Shown: positions 46,828 to 56,720 of the stretch, piece after piece
Numbering within the stretch: position 1 is the first letter of the stretch
Layout: each line of letters begins with the position of its first letter
DNA from: Sipunculus nudus
Lineage: Eukaryota > Annelida > Sipuncula > Golfingiida > Sipunculidae
Direction of reading: 5' to 3'
Assembly: GCA_026874595.1 (NCBI GenBank)
Contig: CM049320.1
Location: forward strand, 9,549,464-9,613,463
DNA: 64,000 nt
Program-made: the position numbers and the translations under genes
The notes under the pieces: generated by a model
Databases searched by the model: none
Told to the model about the DNA's origin: nothing
The model's input: only the letters and a program-made list of their open reading frames with translations

Positions 46828-47648
46828 GCCATATAATCATACAAATGTAGATTTTCAAAATCAGTAATATTAAGCCATTCATAAGTATAATGGAATTGTA
46901 ATAACTTTAAAATGAAGAAAAACTGTACTTCTTCAGTTCTCTTTCATAATTTTCGAGTACAATAAGTCAAACCGGTCAAGAGAAGCCCCTGATGGGAAGG
47001 TAGTCTGTATGTCATTGTTAGGGGACCAACTAAACGTACACGTACGGTGCCATTAGAGACGACCAGCTACTTCCAAATGGATTATCCAGATGGACATTTA
47101 GGGTTTATGGTTGCTCTTTCGGTATTCTCTTGGCGATGCGGCAAAGGATCATTGGACTGGCTGGTGCGATGAAATGCGAAAGTAAGATAAATAAATCCAC
47201 CCGCCTTCGAAATCCCACCTCGCATGTGTTGCCTCCGAGTGGCCAATGATCTCAGCATCGACTTTTCCAGATATGTGACTTAGATGCCAGACTGTCGTAG
47301 AGGTATTATAATATAACCAGCAGAGTTGTTGCACAATAAACTCCATTCCTTTGTGTGTATAATGACGTGACAATTTGCAACTGTAGGGTGGGAAACTTGA
47401 TGGTTCCAAGTGCATCGTCTGAGCAAATCCATCCTCACTCTACTCGAGAAATCAAAACTAATAGAAAGATATTTTATTGGGAAAACATACAGAAAAAATA
47501 ACTGATCAGGAACAGGGTGAAAAGGTGATACAGTGAGACAGCAATCCCACAAGAAATATCTACGAAACAATAGCCTATATTAGGAAAGTGCATAGTGAGT
47601 TTGGAGAGTTTGAAAGAACTGTGATTCATAACTAAACAGCCCGTTCAG
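46828..47648 (+). repeat. Module C (unit 2)
   Basis: Equivalent of 41,165-41,985; carries a substitution inside its CTCF-like motif. Confidence 0.8.
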
Positions 47649-47824
47649 ATACACTAAAATATTCTTAAAAGCAAACATTTTTTTTTTCTTTTTAACTGTT
47701 TATCGATATATTGGGCTATTGTATACTTTTATTATAATTCTTCCGCCACAAGCTTCCAATCATTAATCATGAATCAATATGGTATATAATTTCATATAAG
47801 TATATTAACAATTTTTGTATATGG

Positions 47825-47841
47825 CCATCAGGGGGCGCTGC
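47825..47841 (+). promoter_or_regulatory. CTCF-like motif, opposite orientation, unit 2
   Basis: Identical to 42,162-42,178. Confidence 0.4.
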
Positions 47842-48282
47842 ACTTTAAACACTACAATATTTCATTATTGAGCCATACCTCCAAAGCTATAAATGATATT
47901 GTAATTTTTATTACTGCATCTAAACCTAAAAGCAATTGTGAAATTCCCATGAAGATTTGGTCATGTTCTGATAAAATCAAGTTGACCTAATTAAGGTCAA
48001 AACTTGTTGGAGTATGAAATATTCAGATATTTCTATACCTGACACTGGCCATAGTTTCTTGCAATCCCTTCGAAACATATCCTGTTGGCAAATATCTATT
48101 ATTGCATCTGACCTATTTGACTTTGTCAAGATGGGTCGAAGGTCAAATGTCAAGGTGCCTCAGGACTATGCCTCAACTTTGTATGGATTTGGTCTAGGTG
48201 AATGTGAATTTGTTAGAGTCAATTTTCTACAACTTATTTAAAGAGGTAAATTTTTTTTACGCCCGTCTATGACGGAGATATT

Positions 48283-48717
48283 ATGGTATGGGCAGCTGAT
48301 ACTATAGTTTTTTGTTATAATAAATATAACCAGTCTAAAAATGATCATGCATTATATCAGTATAATAATATGACTACTCCCTCCTGGGGGGCTATGGGCA
48401 ACAGGGTCATTGGTGTATTGCTGGTATCTTGTTTCATTGTAATAATGTGCACCCAGGTGTCTTGTGTACTCCCTGAATTCTCCCTTCTATCGTTTTCACT
48501 GCCTGGGTTTGCATCAGTAACAAGAGCTATCTGCAAGTATAATCCTGCCATTAACAAAACATACTCTGCTTGTAAGTACTGCATGACCCAGCCTGCTACT
48601 CCAAAGACTCTGGCAGAAGTCACTTCATTCGCCTTTGAATTTGTGTTCTCAGTATATCTCTGCTTTCTGTTCATATCACTGCCTTCAGTTCATTATGTTA
48701 TTCCTTCATCTACCTGA
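48283..48717 (+). CDS. Open frame, 144 codons, unrecognised
   Basis: The frame spans the right edge of the duplication (48,649); in copy 1 it is cut after 128 codons by the junction (42,620-43,006). The predicted product has a hydrophobic segment (VIGVLLVSCFIVIMC) and several cysteines (CKYNPAIN...CKYCMT). The - strand across the same bases is also open for 105 codons, so the coding strand, if any, is unclear. No family is recognised. Confidence 0.2.
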   Translation: MVWAADTIVFCYNKYNQSKNDHALYQYNNMTTPSWGAMGNRVIGVLLVSCFIVIMCTQVSCVLPEFSLLSFSLPGFASVTRAICKYNPAINKTYSACKYCMTQPATPKTLAEVTSFAFEFVFSVYLCFLFISLPSVHYVIPSST

Positions 48718-48850
48718 CATATGTCCTATTTATGCAATACATTACACATTTTGTTTTACCAAAAGTTTACACAAAGGGAGAACACAAAATCAAAGACGTT
48801 TCTTATACAATACTTTACACACAAGACTAAAGCAATGTATTATTTCAGAA

Positions 48851-49423
48851 ATGAATATGGAGGCAATCAAAGAAAGAATTGACAATATTAGGAAGGCTGG
48901 ACTATAGTTTACAGAACTAATAACCATAACAACATGTTCATCCAATATTAATACCAATAAGATGATGTCCACAATCAACACTGATATTGAAACCAATGCA
49001 GAGAGAATTTTATGTGAAGTTAAAAAACTTAACAGTAAAAAAGATGCACAGATTAGATCACTGAGACAGGAACTTGCATCTACCAAGGGACAACATTTTT
49101 TGGCAACTAATGAATTAAATAATTGTCAGCAAGAGGTCAAAAAAGTTAAACTAGATCTGGAACAATGCAGGCATGATCTCAGTTCCTCTACAGATGAATC
49201 CATGTTCGATACATGCGCACCTGTTAAATCATCCAGTAATAATGACCCACAGAAAGAAGGAAATGATGAACATGCTCAAAGTCAAGATGTTACTATTGAA
49301 GTAACAAACAATGAAAAACCAACCCTGAGCCTTAAAATTGAATCACAGTGCAGTCAAGAATCTCTGGATGAAACAGAGCCACCAAAAAAAACTAGAGGAA
49401 ATCTCCACAAGGACGTGAAATGA
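48851..49423 (+). CDS. Coiled-coil protein, possible terminal exon
   Basis: One frame runs from ATG at 48,851 to the stop at 49,421-49,423 (190 codons), with a single in-frame TAG at 48,905-48,907. It is uninterrupted from 48,908, and the next ATG is at 48,962. The protein begins with a long amphipathic region (ILCEVKKLNSKK, IRSLRQELAS, CQQEVKKVKLDLEQCRHDL) suggesting a coiled coil of about 70 residues. A polar acidic tail and a basic end (PPKKTRGN) follow. Splice acceptors are possible at TATTTCAG (48,848) or TTTACAG (48,914); the second would exclude the TAG. The family is not recognised. It could also be part of a transposon. Confidence 0.4.
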
Positions 49424-49749
49424 CCACCTGTCGCAACATTGAATTCACTATCCAACTGATAGATCTATTAAATAACCACCATACACATTTTATTTATTTA
49501 TGGATAAATATATGTGCATCTTTCATGTTGACACATATGTATGTAAGATTGTTTCCCTTACCTATTGTGCATGTACTTACAAAGATATGGATACATGTAC
49601 TTCCTTTTTAATGAGTGATGTCATCTGATTTAGCTATCCACATGCTCAGAGTGTAGAGTTTTTGAATATGATTTTTAAACTTGAGTTTGTATATTAAAAG
49701 AGTTACAGAAATAATAAATAATTTTTGGGGCTTTATAATTTGTTGTTTT

Positions 49750-49755
49750 AATAAA
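49750..49755 (+). terminator. Polyadenylation signal after the coiled-coil frame
   Basis: AATAAA lies 327 bp after the stop codon of the coiled-coil frame and is followed within 15 bp by a GT/CT-rich stretch. It fits a 3'UTR of about 340 bp. Confidence 0.35.
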
Positions 49756-49775
49756 GATGTTCTCCTGGCCCCCTC

Positions 49776-50229
49776 GCCCATGCCCTGCCACCAGCCCTTA
49801 ATTAGTGTGATGATGAGGGGGCGGGTGACAGTGAGTGGCAGGATGAGTGCGAGTGGAAGGGTGGGAGTGGAAGGGTGTGGGTGAGAGTGGAAATGCATCA
49901 TGTCAGAGAAAGAATATGTGCAAGATGGCGTACATACTTGTTTACAATTGCAAAGTTATCAAGTTTTGCTTGGATCATCGACTAGCTATGCAATTAGTAG
50001 AGATGTGTAGTGTTAAAAGCTTGAACAAAATGAGCAAAAGTGCAGAATCTTAGCCCATTATGAAAAAGATTTTGCTGCACTGCACATTATAATGGATGAG
50101 GCAGTTGTTAGTATAGGGGGAAAGAAATTTGTTTTTGTACTGATTTATATATGGTCATATATGGCCTGACGTATTATACTGTACCCAATGAGCATCCATC
50201 CGTTTAGTTTTGTGTTGATGCGATGACTT
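49776..50229. other. No recognised feature
   Basis: A GTGGGAG-rich patch at about 49,820-49,890 is followed by unremarkable sequence. It may contain the 5' end of the Helentron, which I could not locate. Confidence 0.35.
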
Positions 50230-50306
50230 TGCAGTGGTTTTGTTGTATTGTCATTTTTTTATGTACTCGCAGATGAGGATGCAGGCATTTTTGGAGCAAG
50301 CCGAGG

Positions 50307-51250
50307 ATGCGCAGCTCTTTAAAGAATGGAATGAGGAGAAGCTCATTAAAACATGGAGCGAGGAAAAGAACCTCTGTAAAAATGCACAGTATAAATTGCA
50401 GGATGGAAGAGGACGTCATTAATAAATGCAGCGGGCAAGAGCATCTCATAAAAGAGGGATGCTCATCAAGAAAATGGCAGAAGGGACTTGGAGAAGTATC
50501 GATGAAAACTATCAAATCAGTGTATACTGATGATTATCACTTGGAATTGTACATGGAGTGTAGAAAGATATTGCAGGAATACTGTAGTTACTTGGAATAT
50601 TGCCGAAATCTATGTATGTTCAGTGTCTTTGCTGGATTGTATATGATTATTATTGTTTTGAGAAGTGGTGACATTGAAGTTAATCCTGGACCTCGAACAA
50701 AAAAGCAAAGTGTTGAAATGAGAATTAAAAGAGAGCGTGAAAGAAAACGGAAGGAAAGAGAAAATGAAACGGAACATAAAAAGAAATGTAGGTTTGAAAC
50801 TGTTGCAATAAAAATGAAAGAAAAGAGAAAATCTGAAATGGCAGAGGAACGATCACGCAGGTTACAGTCTGATCGAAAAACAAAAAAGAAAAGCAGGCAA
50901 TGTGAGGCTTCAGAAAAAAAGGCAGAGAGATTAGAGACTAAAACACGAAAAATGTGAGAAAACAGAAAATGTGAAATACCAGAAAAGAGCCATGGAGATT
51001 AGAAATTGTAAAAGAAAATAGAAGCGAATAGAGCAGCTGAAACACCAGAAAAAAGATCAGAGAAGTTACAGACTGTTAAAATTAAAATGGAAGGGAATAG
51101 AGCAGCTGAAACACCAAAGAGAAGATCAGAGAGGTTACAGACTGTTAGAATTAAAATGGAAGCTAATAGAGCAGCTGAAACACCAGAGAAAAGATCACCG
51201 ATGTTACATTCTGATAGACAGAAGAGGAAAGAGAAAAGGGATATTTCAGA
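50307..51250 (+). pseudogene. Helentron N-terminal region with 2A-like motif and basic repeats
   Basis: A 216-codon frame (50,307-50,957) contains a hydrophobic stretch (FSVFAGLYMIIIVL) directly followed by RSGDIEVNPGP. DIEVNPGP (50,670-50,693) fits the ribosome-skipping consensus D(V/I)ExNPGP. The sequence then becomes lysine/arginine-rich. After a stop at 50,957 it continues in a shifted frame as three repeats of about 23 residues (NRAAETPEKRSEKLQT, NRAAETPKRRSERLQT, NRAAETPEKRSPMLHS), typical of Helitron/PIF1-type transposase N-termini. If active, the 2A would release the first ~128 residues as a separate peptide. Confidence 0.65.
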
Positions 51251-51970
51251 CATGGATAGTCAGTGTCGGTGTTTAAAAAATGTGCGATCTGGACCAATTT
51301 ATGTTTGCACGTGTTGCCATAGATTTATGTAGAGACAAACGTAATTTTATATAAAGAAAGTAGATACAGTAAATTTTCTGAAGCTGAGATTAATGAAACC
51401 TTGCTGGCGTTCATTTATAAAACAACTGATAATAATATATATATGTGTGTAACATGTGATAGATCCCTGAAAAGGGGAATGGTACCAGGGCAAGCAAAAG
51501 CAAATAATTTGCAACTGGATAAATTGTGCAGAGAGATGTCAGATTTGTGTAATATAAAAGTAAGGCTGCTGTCAAAGAGAATCCCATTCATGAAAATGGT
51601 TGCCTTGCCTAGAGGAAATCAAACAGCTATACATGGTCCAGCTGTGAATTGTCCGACGAAACTGAACACTATATGCCATATTTTGCCAAGATTACCAAAA
51701 GATGCACAGATCATTCCTATGAAACTCAAAAGAAGGCTGGTGTATAAAGGTAATTATATGTTTGACAGTGTGAGACCAGAAAGAATGTTAGCTTCTTTGT
51801 CCTGGCTGAAAGATAACAACATGTTGTACAGTGACATATCTATTAATTATGACTGGATACAAGGCTGGCAGCAGGAAGATCCTGAACTGTGGCATGCTAT
51901 GAGTGGCGTTTTAGTACCGTTAAAAGACGAAGGAAAAATAAAGGAAAATGAAGGGAACCAAATGCGTTGA
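51251..51970 (+). pseudogene. Helentron Cys-rich and DUF6570-like region
   Basis: CRCLKNVRSGPIYVCTCCHR (about 51,265-51,325) is a cysteine-rich start. After an in-frame TAG (51,330) and a shift, 51,401-51,970 continues with MCVTCDRSLKRGMVPGQAKA, KLCREMSDLCNIKVRLLSKR, PRLPKDAQIIPMKLKR and ASLSWLKDNNMLYSDISI. This block precedes the OTU or Rep region in many animal Helitron-like proteins. Its biochemical role is unknown. Confidence 0.7.
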
Positions 51971-52079
51971 ATGAAAATGTAAACATGATTAAGATGAATG
52001 ATGAAACTAGCAACATTAAACAGTTCTTGACAGGCTCGAAAAAAAAAAAAAGATTTATAAGGATGCAACCATTATGCAC

Positions 52080-52610
52080 ATACATTAGAGAATTTAGAAC
52101 AGCTTTGTCACAGTGAAGGTTTTGAAATTGGTGATGTCGAAGGTGATGGAAATTGTTTGTTAAGATCTGTAGAAATGCAATTACTAAATCGAGGTGTAAG
52201 AATAAGTAATGTGGAACTTCGACAGCAGCTGGTGGAATACCTGGGAAAAAAATCTAAATGGTCCGACAGGAGATATCCCCTACAAAAATTTTATTGCTAA
52301 CAGAATACCTGAACATGGTGATACTGAGGTGAAATGTGATTTAGATAAGTATGTTGAAGAGGTAGATAATTTAGAAGACAGACTTGAGCTACAGTGGCAA
52401 AGATATTTACAAGACCTGGAAAAAGGTTCCTGGGGTGACCATATTGCTGTACAAGGAATGACTGACATGCTACAGGTGTCTATGAGAATAGTAGGGACAG
52501 TGAACCCTGAAACTGTAATTGAACCAAGTGATAGGAATAACACAATGACTTTGAATTTAGGTTTGATTGGTCAGACGCATTATGTGTCTTTAAGAGTGAA
52601 GGCAGTGCCA
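52080..52610 (+). pseudogene. Helentron OTU-type cysteine protease domain
   Basis: EGDGNCLLRSVEMQLL (catalytic Cys codon 52,154-52,156) is the hallmark OTU motif. It reads in one frame to about 52,250. A run of seven A (about 52,244-52,256) then shifts the frame, and the domain continues as WGDHIAVQGMTDMLQVSMRI and NLGLIGQTHYVSLRV, where the His is the expected second catalytic residue. OTU domains are deubiquitinases and occur N-terminal to Rep in some Helitrons and Helentrons. Apart from the A-run frameshift, both catalytic residues survive. Confidence 0.8.
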
Positions 52611-52814
52611 GTAAACTATACTCTAGCAAGTCCTACAAAGATAACTGCAGAGATGGGGAGCAGGATGAAAAGTAACACAAATAGTTCTGTAGAAGTAAAC
52701 GTATCTGATGACGTGAATGTTAAAGCAGCTGAAGATGATCCTGAATTTGAACAAGAGAGTAAAGCTTTTGAACAGTCAGCAAAGTTGAGAGGTTTGCCAT
52801 TTGATATTGCCTTC

Positions 52815-54330
52815 AGCATGATATACCAGAAGCTAATTTACAACTGTCTGTTGCTCCAGCAGAAGGTCAGAAAACATTGAATATACTTTCAGATGAAAGG
52901 TTTGAAGAAATGGCTTTTCCACAATTGTTTCCATATGGCACAGGTGGTTTTTCGGAAAAACGGAATGATAAGCTGACTTTGAGAAAGTATTTTAATCAGA
53001 GGTTGTTAGACGTAGATGGTAGATTTGCACGATTGAGTACTTGCTGACTGCACAGTTTTTTTTTTCAGTCGAGGTTGAACAAATAAGCAAGTTAACTTTG
53101 GTGGTCATAGGGCGAGTAGCTGGAAAATAATATAGAGGCCCAATAATTACAGCGGGGCATTTGAAAGATCCCGAAAGATTGACTCAAATGATACAAAAGG
53201 ACAAGGCTTACAAGTTTATGACAGAAGTGAGAGGAAGCACGGCATATTGGCAAAAAGTGCATTATGATATTCTTGCAATGATCAGGCAGTTGGGCATACC
53301 GACATGGTTTCTTACTTTGTCAGCTGCTGAGATGAGATGGCCAGTAATTATCCAAATTTTTGCTAGACAGTACGGTGAAATATACTTTGATGATGATGTA
53401 GCCAATATGACGTGGGAACGGAAAACATGCTGGCTTAAAAGAAATCCCGTCACAGCCGCCAGACATTTCCAGTATAGAATTGACAAGTTCTGGAAGACAG
53501 TTGTCCCGGACAAGGCTGAACCTATTGGTCAAATAGCAGATTGTATGATTAGAATAGAATTTCAGGCAAGAGGTTCACCTCATGCTCATACAGTGCTATT
53601 GGTAAAAAATGCACCAAATTTGGAATAGATTCAAATGGAAAAGTTATCGAATTTATCGACAGATACAAAACATGTGCAAATGATGTTCATGGTGAAGATT
53701 TGCAAGCTGTCATTAATCTTCAAAAACACTCCCACTCTTCAAGTTTTTTTTAAATATGGAACATATTTTCATTTTCCTAAACCACCAAGCCAACAAACGT
53801 TAATTGCATCAGAACCTGCAGATCTAGACAGCAGAAAAGAACTTGTGCCTGAAGCAAGAATGTGCTTATGAAGGTGCAACGTACGATAAGCGATTTGGAA
53901 AGTCTTGAAGATGTTATGTTAGATAAAGTTCTTGATGTAAGTCAAATTTCAATAGAATCTTACATACAGGCCCTTGAGACATGCAAAAAGGGACATTCGG
54001 TCGTTTTGCGACGAGCCGTTTGTGAAATGAACATTGACAGATATAATCCTTCAATTCTTAAAGCATGGAATGCTAACATGGACATCCAGTATATTTTAGA
54101 TCCGTATGCCTGAGTTATGTTTGTGACATCATACTTGATGAGAAGTGAAAGAAATATGGGTGAGTTGTTGAAACAGGTTATCAAAGAGAAAAAAGCCGGA
54201 CCCAGTTGAGAAGACTTGGCACAACATTTTTAAATCAAAGAGAAGTTAGTGAAAGAAAGGAAGCGGTTATAAGGTTTCACAAATACAATGTTGAGTAAGA
54301 GAGTGAAAAATTCTATCGTGGCAAATTAAT
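52815..54330 (+). pseudogene. Helentron Rep (HUH endonuclease) region
   Basis: Motifs in order are FEEMAFPQLFPYGTGGFSEK (52,900), YFNQRLLDVDGRFAR (52,990), TWFLTLSAAEMRWPVII (53,305), NPVTAARHFQYRID (53,445) and EFQARGSPHAHTVLLVKNAP, with the His-Ala-His HUH box at 53,581-53,589. FPKPPSQQTLIA (53,776) and YNPSILKAWNANMDIQYIL (54,043) follow. The expected two-tyrosine motif reads F-V-T-S-Y with Phe at 54,120-54,122 and follows a TGA at 54,111, so the first catalytic Tyr is lost. Rep would nick and rejoin DNA during rolling-circle transposition. Several frameshifts are present. Confidence 0.85.
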
Positions 54331-54332
54331 GC

Positions 54333-55193
54333 TGTACATACCTTGGCGGAATGAAGAAAGAGATATTATTGGCGATAGCAGTACATATTATGAACAATAT
54401 AAAGTAAAACTTCCGGAGATTCTTAAACAAGAGCAACATTTTAGTCATAATGCACAGACTCTAGAAGCGGCACAACAAGAGTTGGACAGATATGGGCCAC
54501 CAGAGCACGTATGGGGTGATGTTGCAACAAATGTAGAACACGACAGAATGCAAGATGAGGAAGAAGGAAATGAAGATCAGACCTATATGGCTCAAGGTGA
54601 TATACATGAAAATTCTGAAGTTTTGAATGATGAGACACGTGGATTTTGTATTTTAGGATGCAAATGATGATTACATGAAATTATGTGAACCACTGTGGTA
54701 CCGATTTCAGTTCGCAGAGCTTGCAGTAATAATGAGACAACAAAATGACAAAATGTTTGCGGAGTTACTGTACGCACTGGTACACAGACTGAGGAAGACG
54801 AAGCATTGCTTGAAACAAGAAATATTACGGAGCAAAGTACATAATACCCAAATCACTGGCTTCATGTTATACAGCCTGGAAAGATGTACATACCTTGGCG
54901 GAATGAAGGAGGAGATATTATTGGCGATAGCAGTACATATTATGAACAATATAAAGTAAAACTTCCGGAGATTATTAAACAAAAGCAACATTTTATTCAT
55001 AATGCACAGACTCTAGAAGCGGCACAACAAGAGTTGGACAGATATGGGCCACCAGAGCACGCATGGGGAGAGGTTGCATCAAATGTAGAACACGACAGAA
55101 TGCAAGATGAGGAAGAAGGAAATGAAGATCAGACTTATATGGCTCAAGGTGATATACATGAAAATTCTGAAGTTTTAAATGATAAAACACGTG
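54333..55193 (+). repeat. Internal Helentron duplication A1-B1-A2
   Basis: Segment A (post-Rep linker; IPWRNE, STYYEQYKVKLPEI, EAAQQELDRYGPPEH) occurs at 54,333-54,641 and again at 54,885-55,193. Between them lies B1 (54,641-54,887), a copy of the later helicase segment at 55,808-56,054. The first A is thus joined to B with the 614 bp holding Walker A and B missing, and the second A continues into the full helicase. A and B copies differ from each other by about 3-5%, so this is not a simple assembly repeat. Confidence 0.85.
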
Positions 55194-56720
55194 CTAGCAG
55201 TGGCATTGGCTTACGGTATGACAGCCAGATAGACACAGAATTGCTTCCAATAACGAATATTGGCAAAAAATGTTAAGCTTGAATAATGAGCAAAGAAATA
55301 TTGTGAATTTACATAGAACATGGTGCAAATCTGTTATACATGCTATCATTCAGAAAACTGAAATACCTAAACCATACTATCTGTATATCTCAGGTGCTGA
55401 TGGAGTTGGGAAAAGTCATATAATCAGTCTGCTACGACATATAGCAGTGAAATTGTTCAGACAGTTGTGAAATGTTGAGCCAAGTGATATTCTATGTTTA
55501 CTTTGTGCACCTACTGGAACAGCAGCATTTAACATTGGTGGGATGACAATCCATTCTGCTCTTTTGATACCGATCACAATGAAAAATTATAGGAACCTGA
55601 GTGCAGAAACACTAAACACATTGAGAAACAGGTTAAGTCAACTAAAGGTTTTGATAATTGATGAGATTTCTATGGTAAGTTCAACTTTATTCTACCATGT
55701 TCACAGAAGACTGGAAGAAATTATGGGTGTAATGAACTCTGATTCCATTTTGGTGATGTCACTGTCTTCGCAGTGGGTGATTTATACCAACTGAAACCAG
55801 TAAAACAGGATTTTTTATTTTAGGATGCAAATGATGATTACATGAAATTATGTGAACCACTGTGGTACCGATTTCAGTTCGCAGAGCTTGCAGAAATTAT
55901 GAGACAACAAAATGACAAAATGTTTGCGGAGTTACTGTACGCACTGGTACACAGACTGAGGAAGAGGAAGCATTGCTTGAAACAGGAAATATTACGGAGC
56001 AAAGTACAGAATACCCAAATCACTGGCTTAATGTTATACAGCCTGGAAAGATGTTAATAAATACAATTCAGAGATGATGGCTAAGGTAAACAGTTGAGTT
56101 CTTAAGATAAAGTCAAGTGACAGGAAAAGAGACAAAAACTCTGGCGTAGCAATTGAATTCTGCCACAGAGCTTCAGATACTGGGGGCTTGCTTGAAGAGA
56201 TTGAAATTGCAGTTGGTTGTAAAGTCATGCTTACGCACAATATTTATTGATGGTTCAGTAAATGGAGCAACTGGGCAAGTAGAACATGTTATACTGATAG
56301 GTGATGTAGTTACCACGATTTTAGTCAAGTTTGACAACGGAAAGGTTGGTTAGAAGGCGATCCAGCAGAGCCAATACAGACGGATTACTCAATATCAGTG
56401 CCAATTTCAAGAGTGGAAGCACAATTTAATGTTGGAAGAAAAAGTCCTGTTTTGGCATCAAGAAGACAGTTTCCATTAATCTTGGCTTGGGCTACAACAA
56501 TTCACAAAATACAGGGAATGACTACAGATGAAATAGTCGTATCTTTTAATGGAAGATTCAGTGGATTGCAAGCCTATGTTGCGCTGAGCAGAGTGAGATC
56601 ATTGGGGGGCTTACATTTGCTGAATTTCAAACCTCGTAAAATTAAGGTAAATGAAGAAGTGAACACAGAAATGGAGCGATTGAGAGAAAATTGTATTGAG
56701 AGGCCATTTCGAGAAGAACC
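55194..56720 (+). pseudogene. Helentron PIF1-family DNA helicase
   Basis: SLNNEQRNIVNLHRTWC is followed by Walker A GADGVGKS (55,393-55,416) and [19 protein letters not shown] (55,508-55,560). Walker [12 protein letters not shown] is near 55,650-55,680, [11 protein letters not shown] near 55,775, and a segment FAELAEIMRQQNDKMFAEL follows (55,878). Then come GCKVMLTHNIY (56,218) and the C-terminal motifs LAWATTIHKIQGMT (56,484) and LQAYVALSRVRSLGGLHLL (56,568). These are PIF1/RecD-like superfamily 1B motifs; the helicase would unwind DNA during transposition. Stops at about 55,468 and 55,821 and further shifts break the frame. Confidence 0.9.

Larger units (their letters stand above)
42986..48649 (+). 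repeat. Segmental tandem duplication, copy 2 (5,664 bp)
   Basis: Second copy of the unit at 37,069-42,985, directly abutted. Beyond the 37.9-38.2 kb insertion the offset is a constant 5,663 bp over more than 4 kb. At the junction the right end (GTGTTCT) and left end (TTGGCTC) share a single T, so the duplication arose with no more than 1-2 bp of microhomology. Substitutions are few, for example in the CTCF-like site of the third module. A poly-C tract is longer here (43,417-43,431). Confidence 0.95.
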
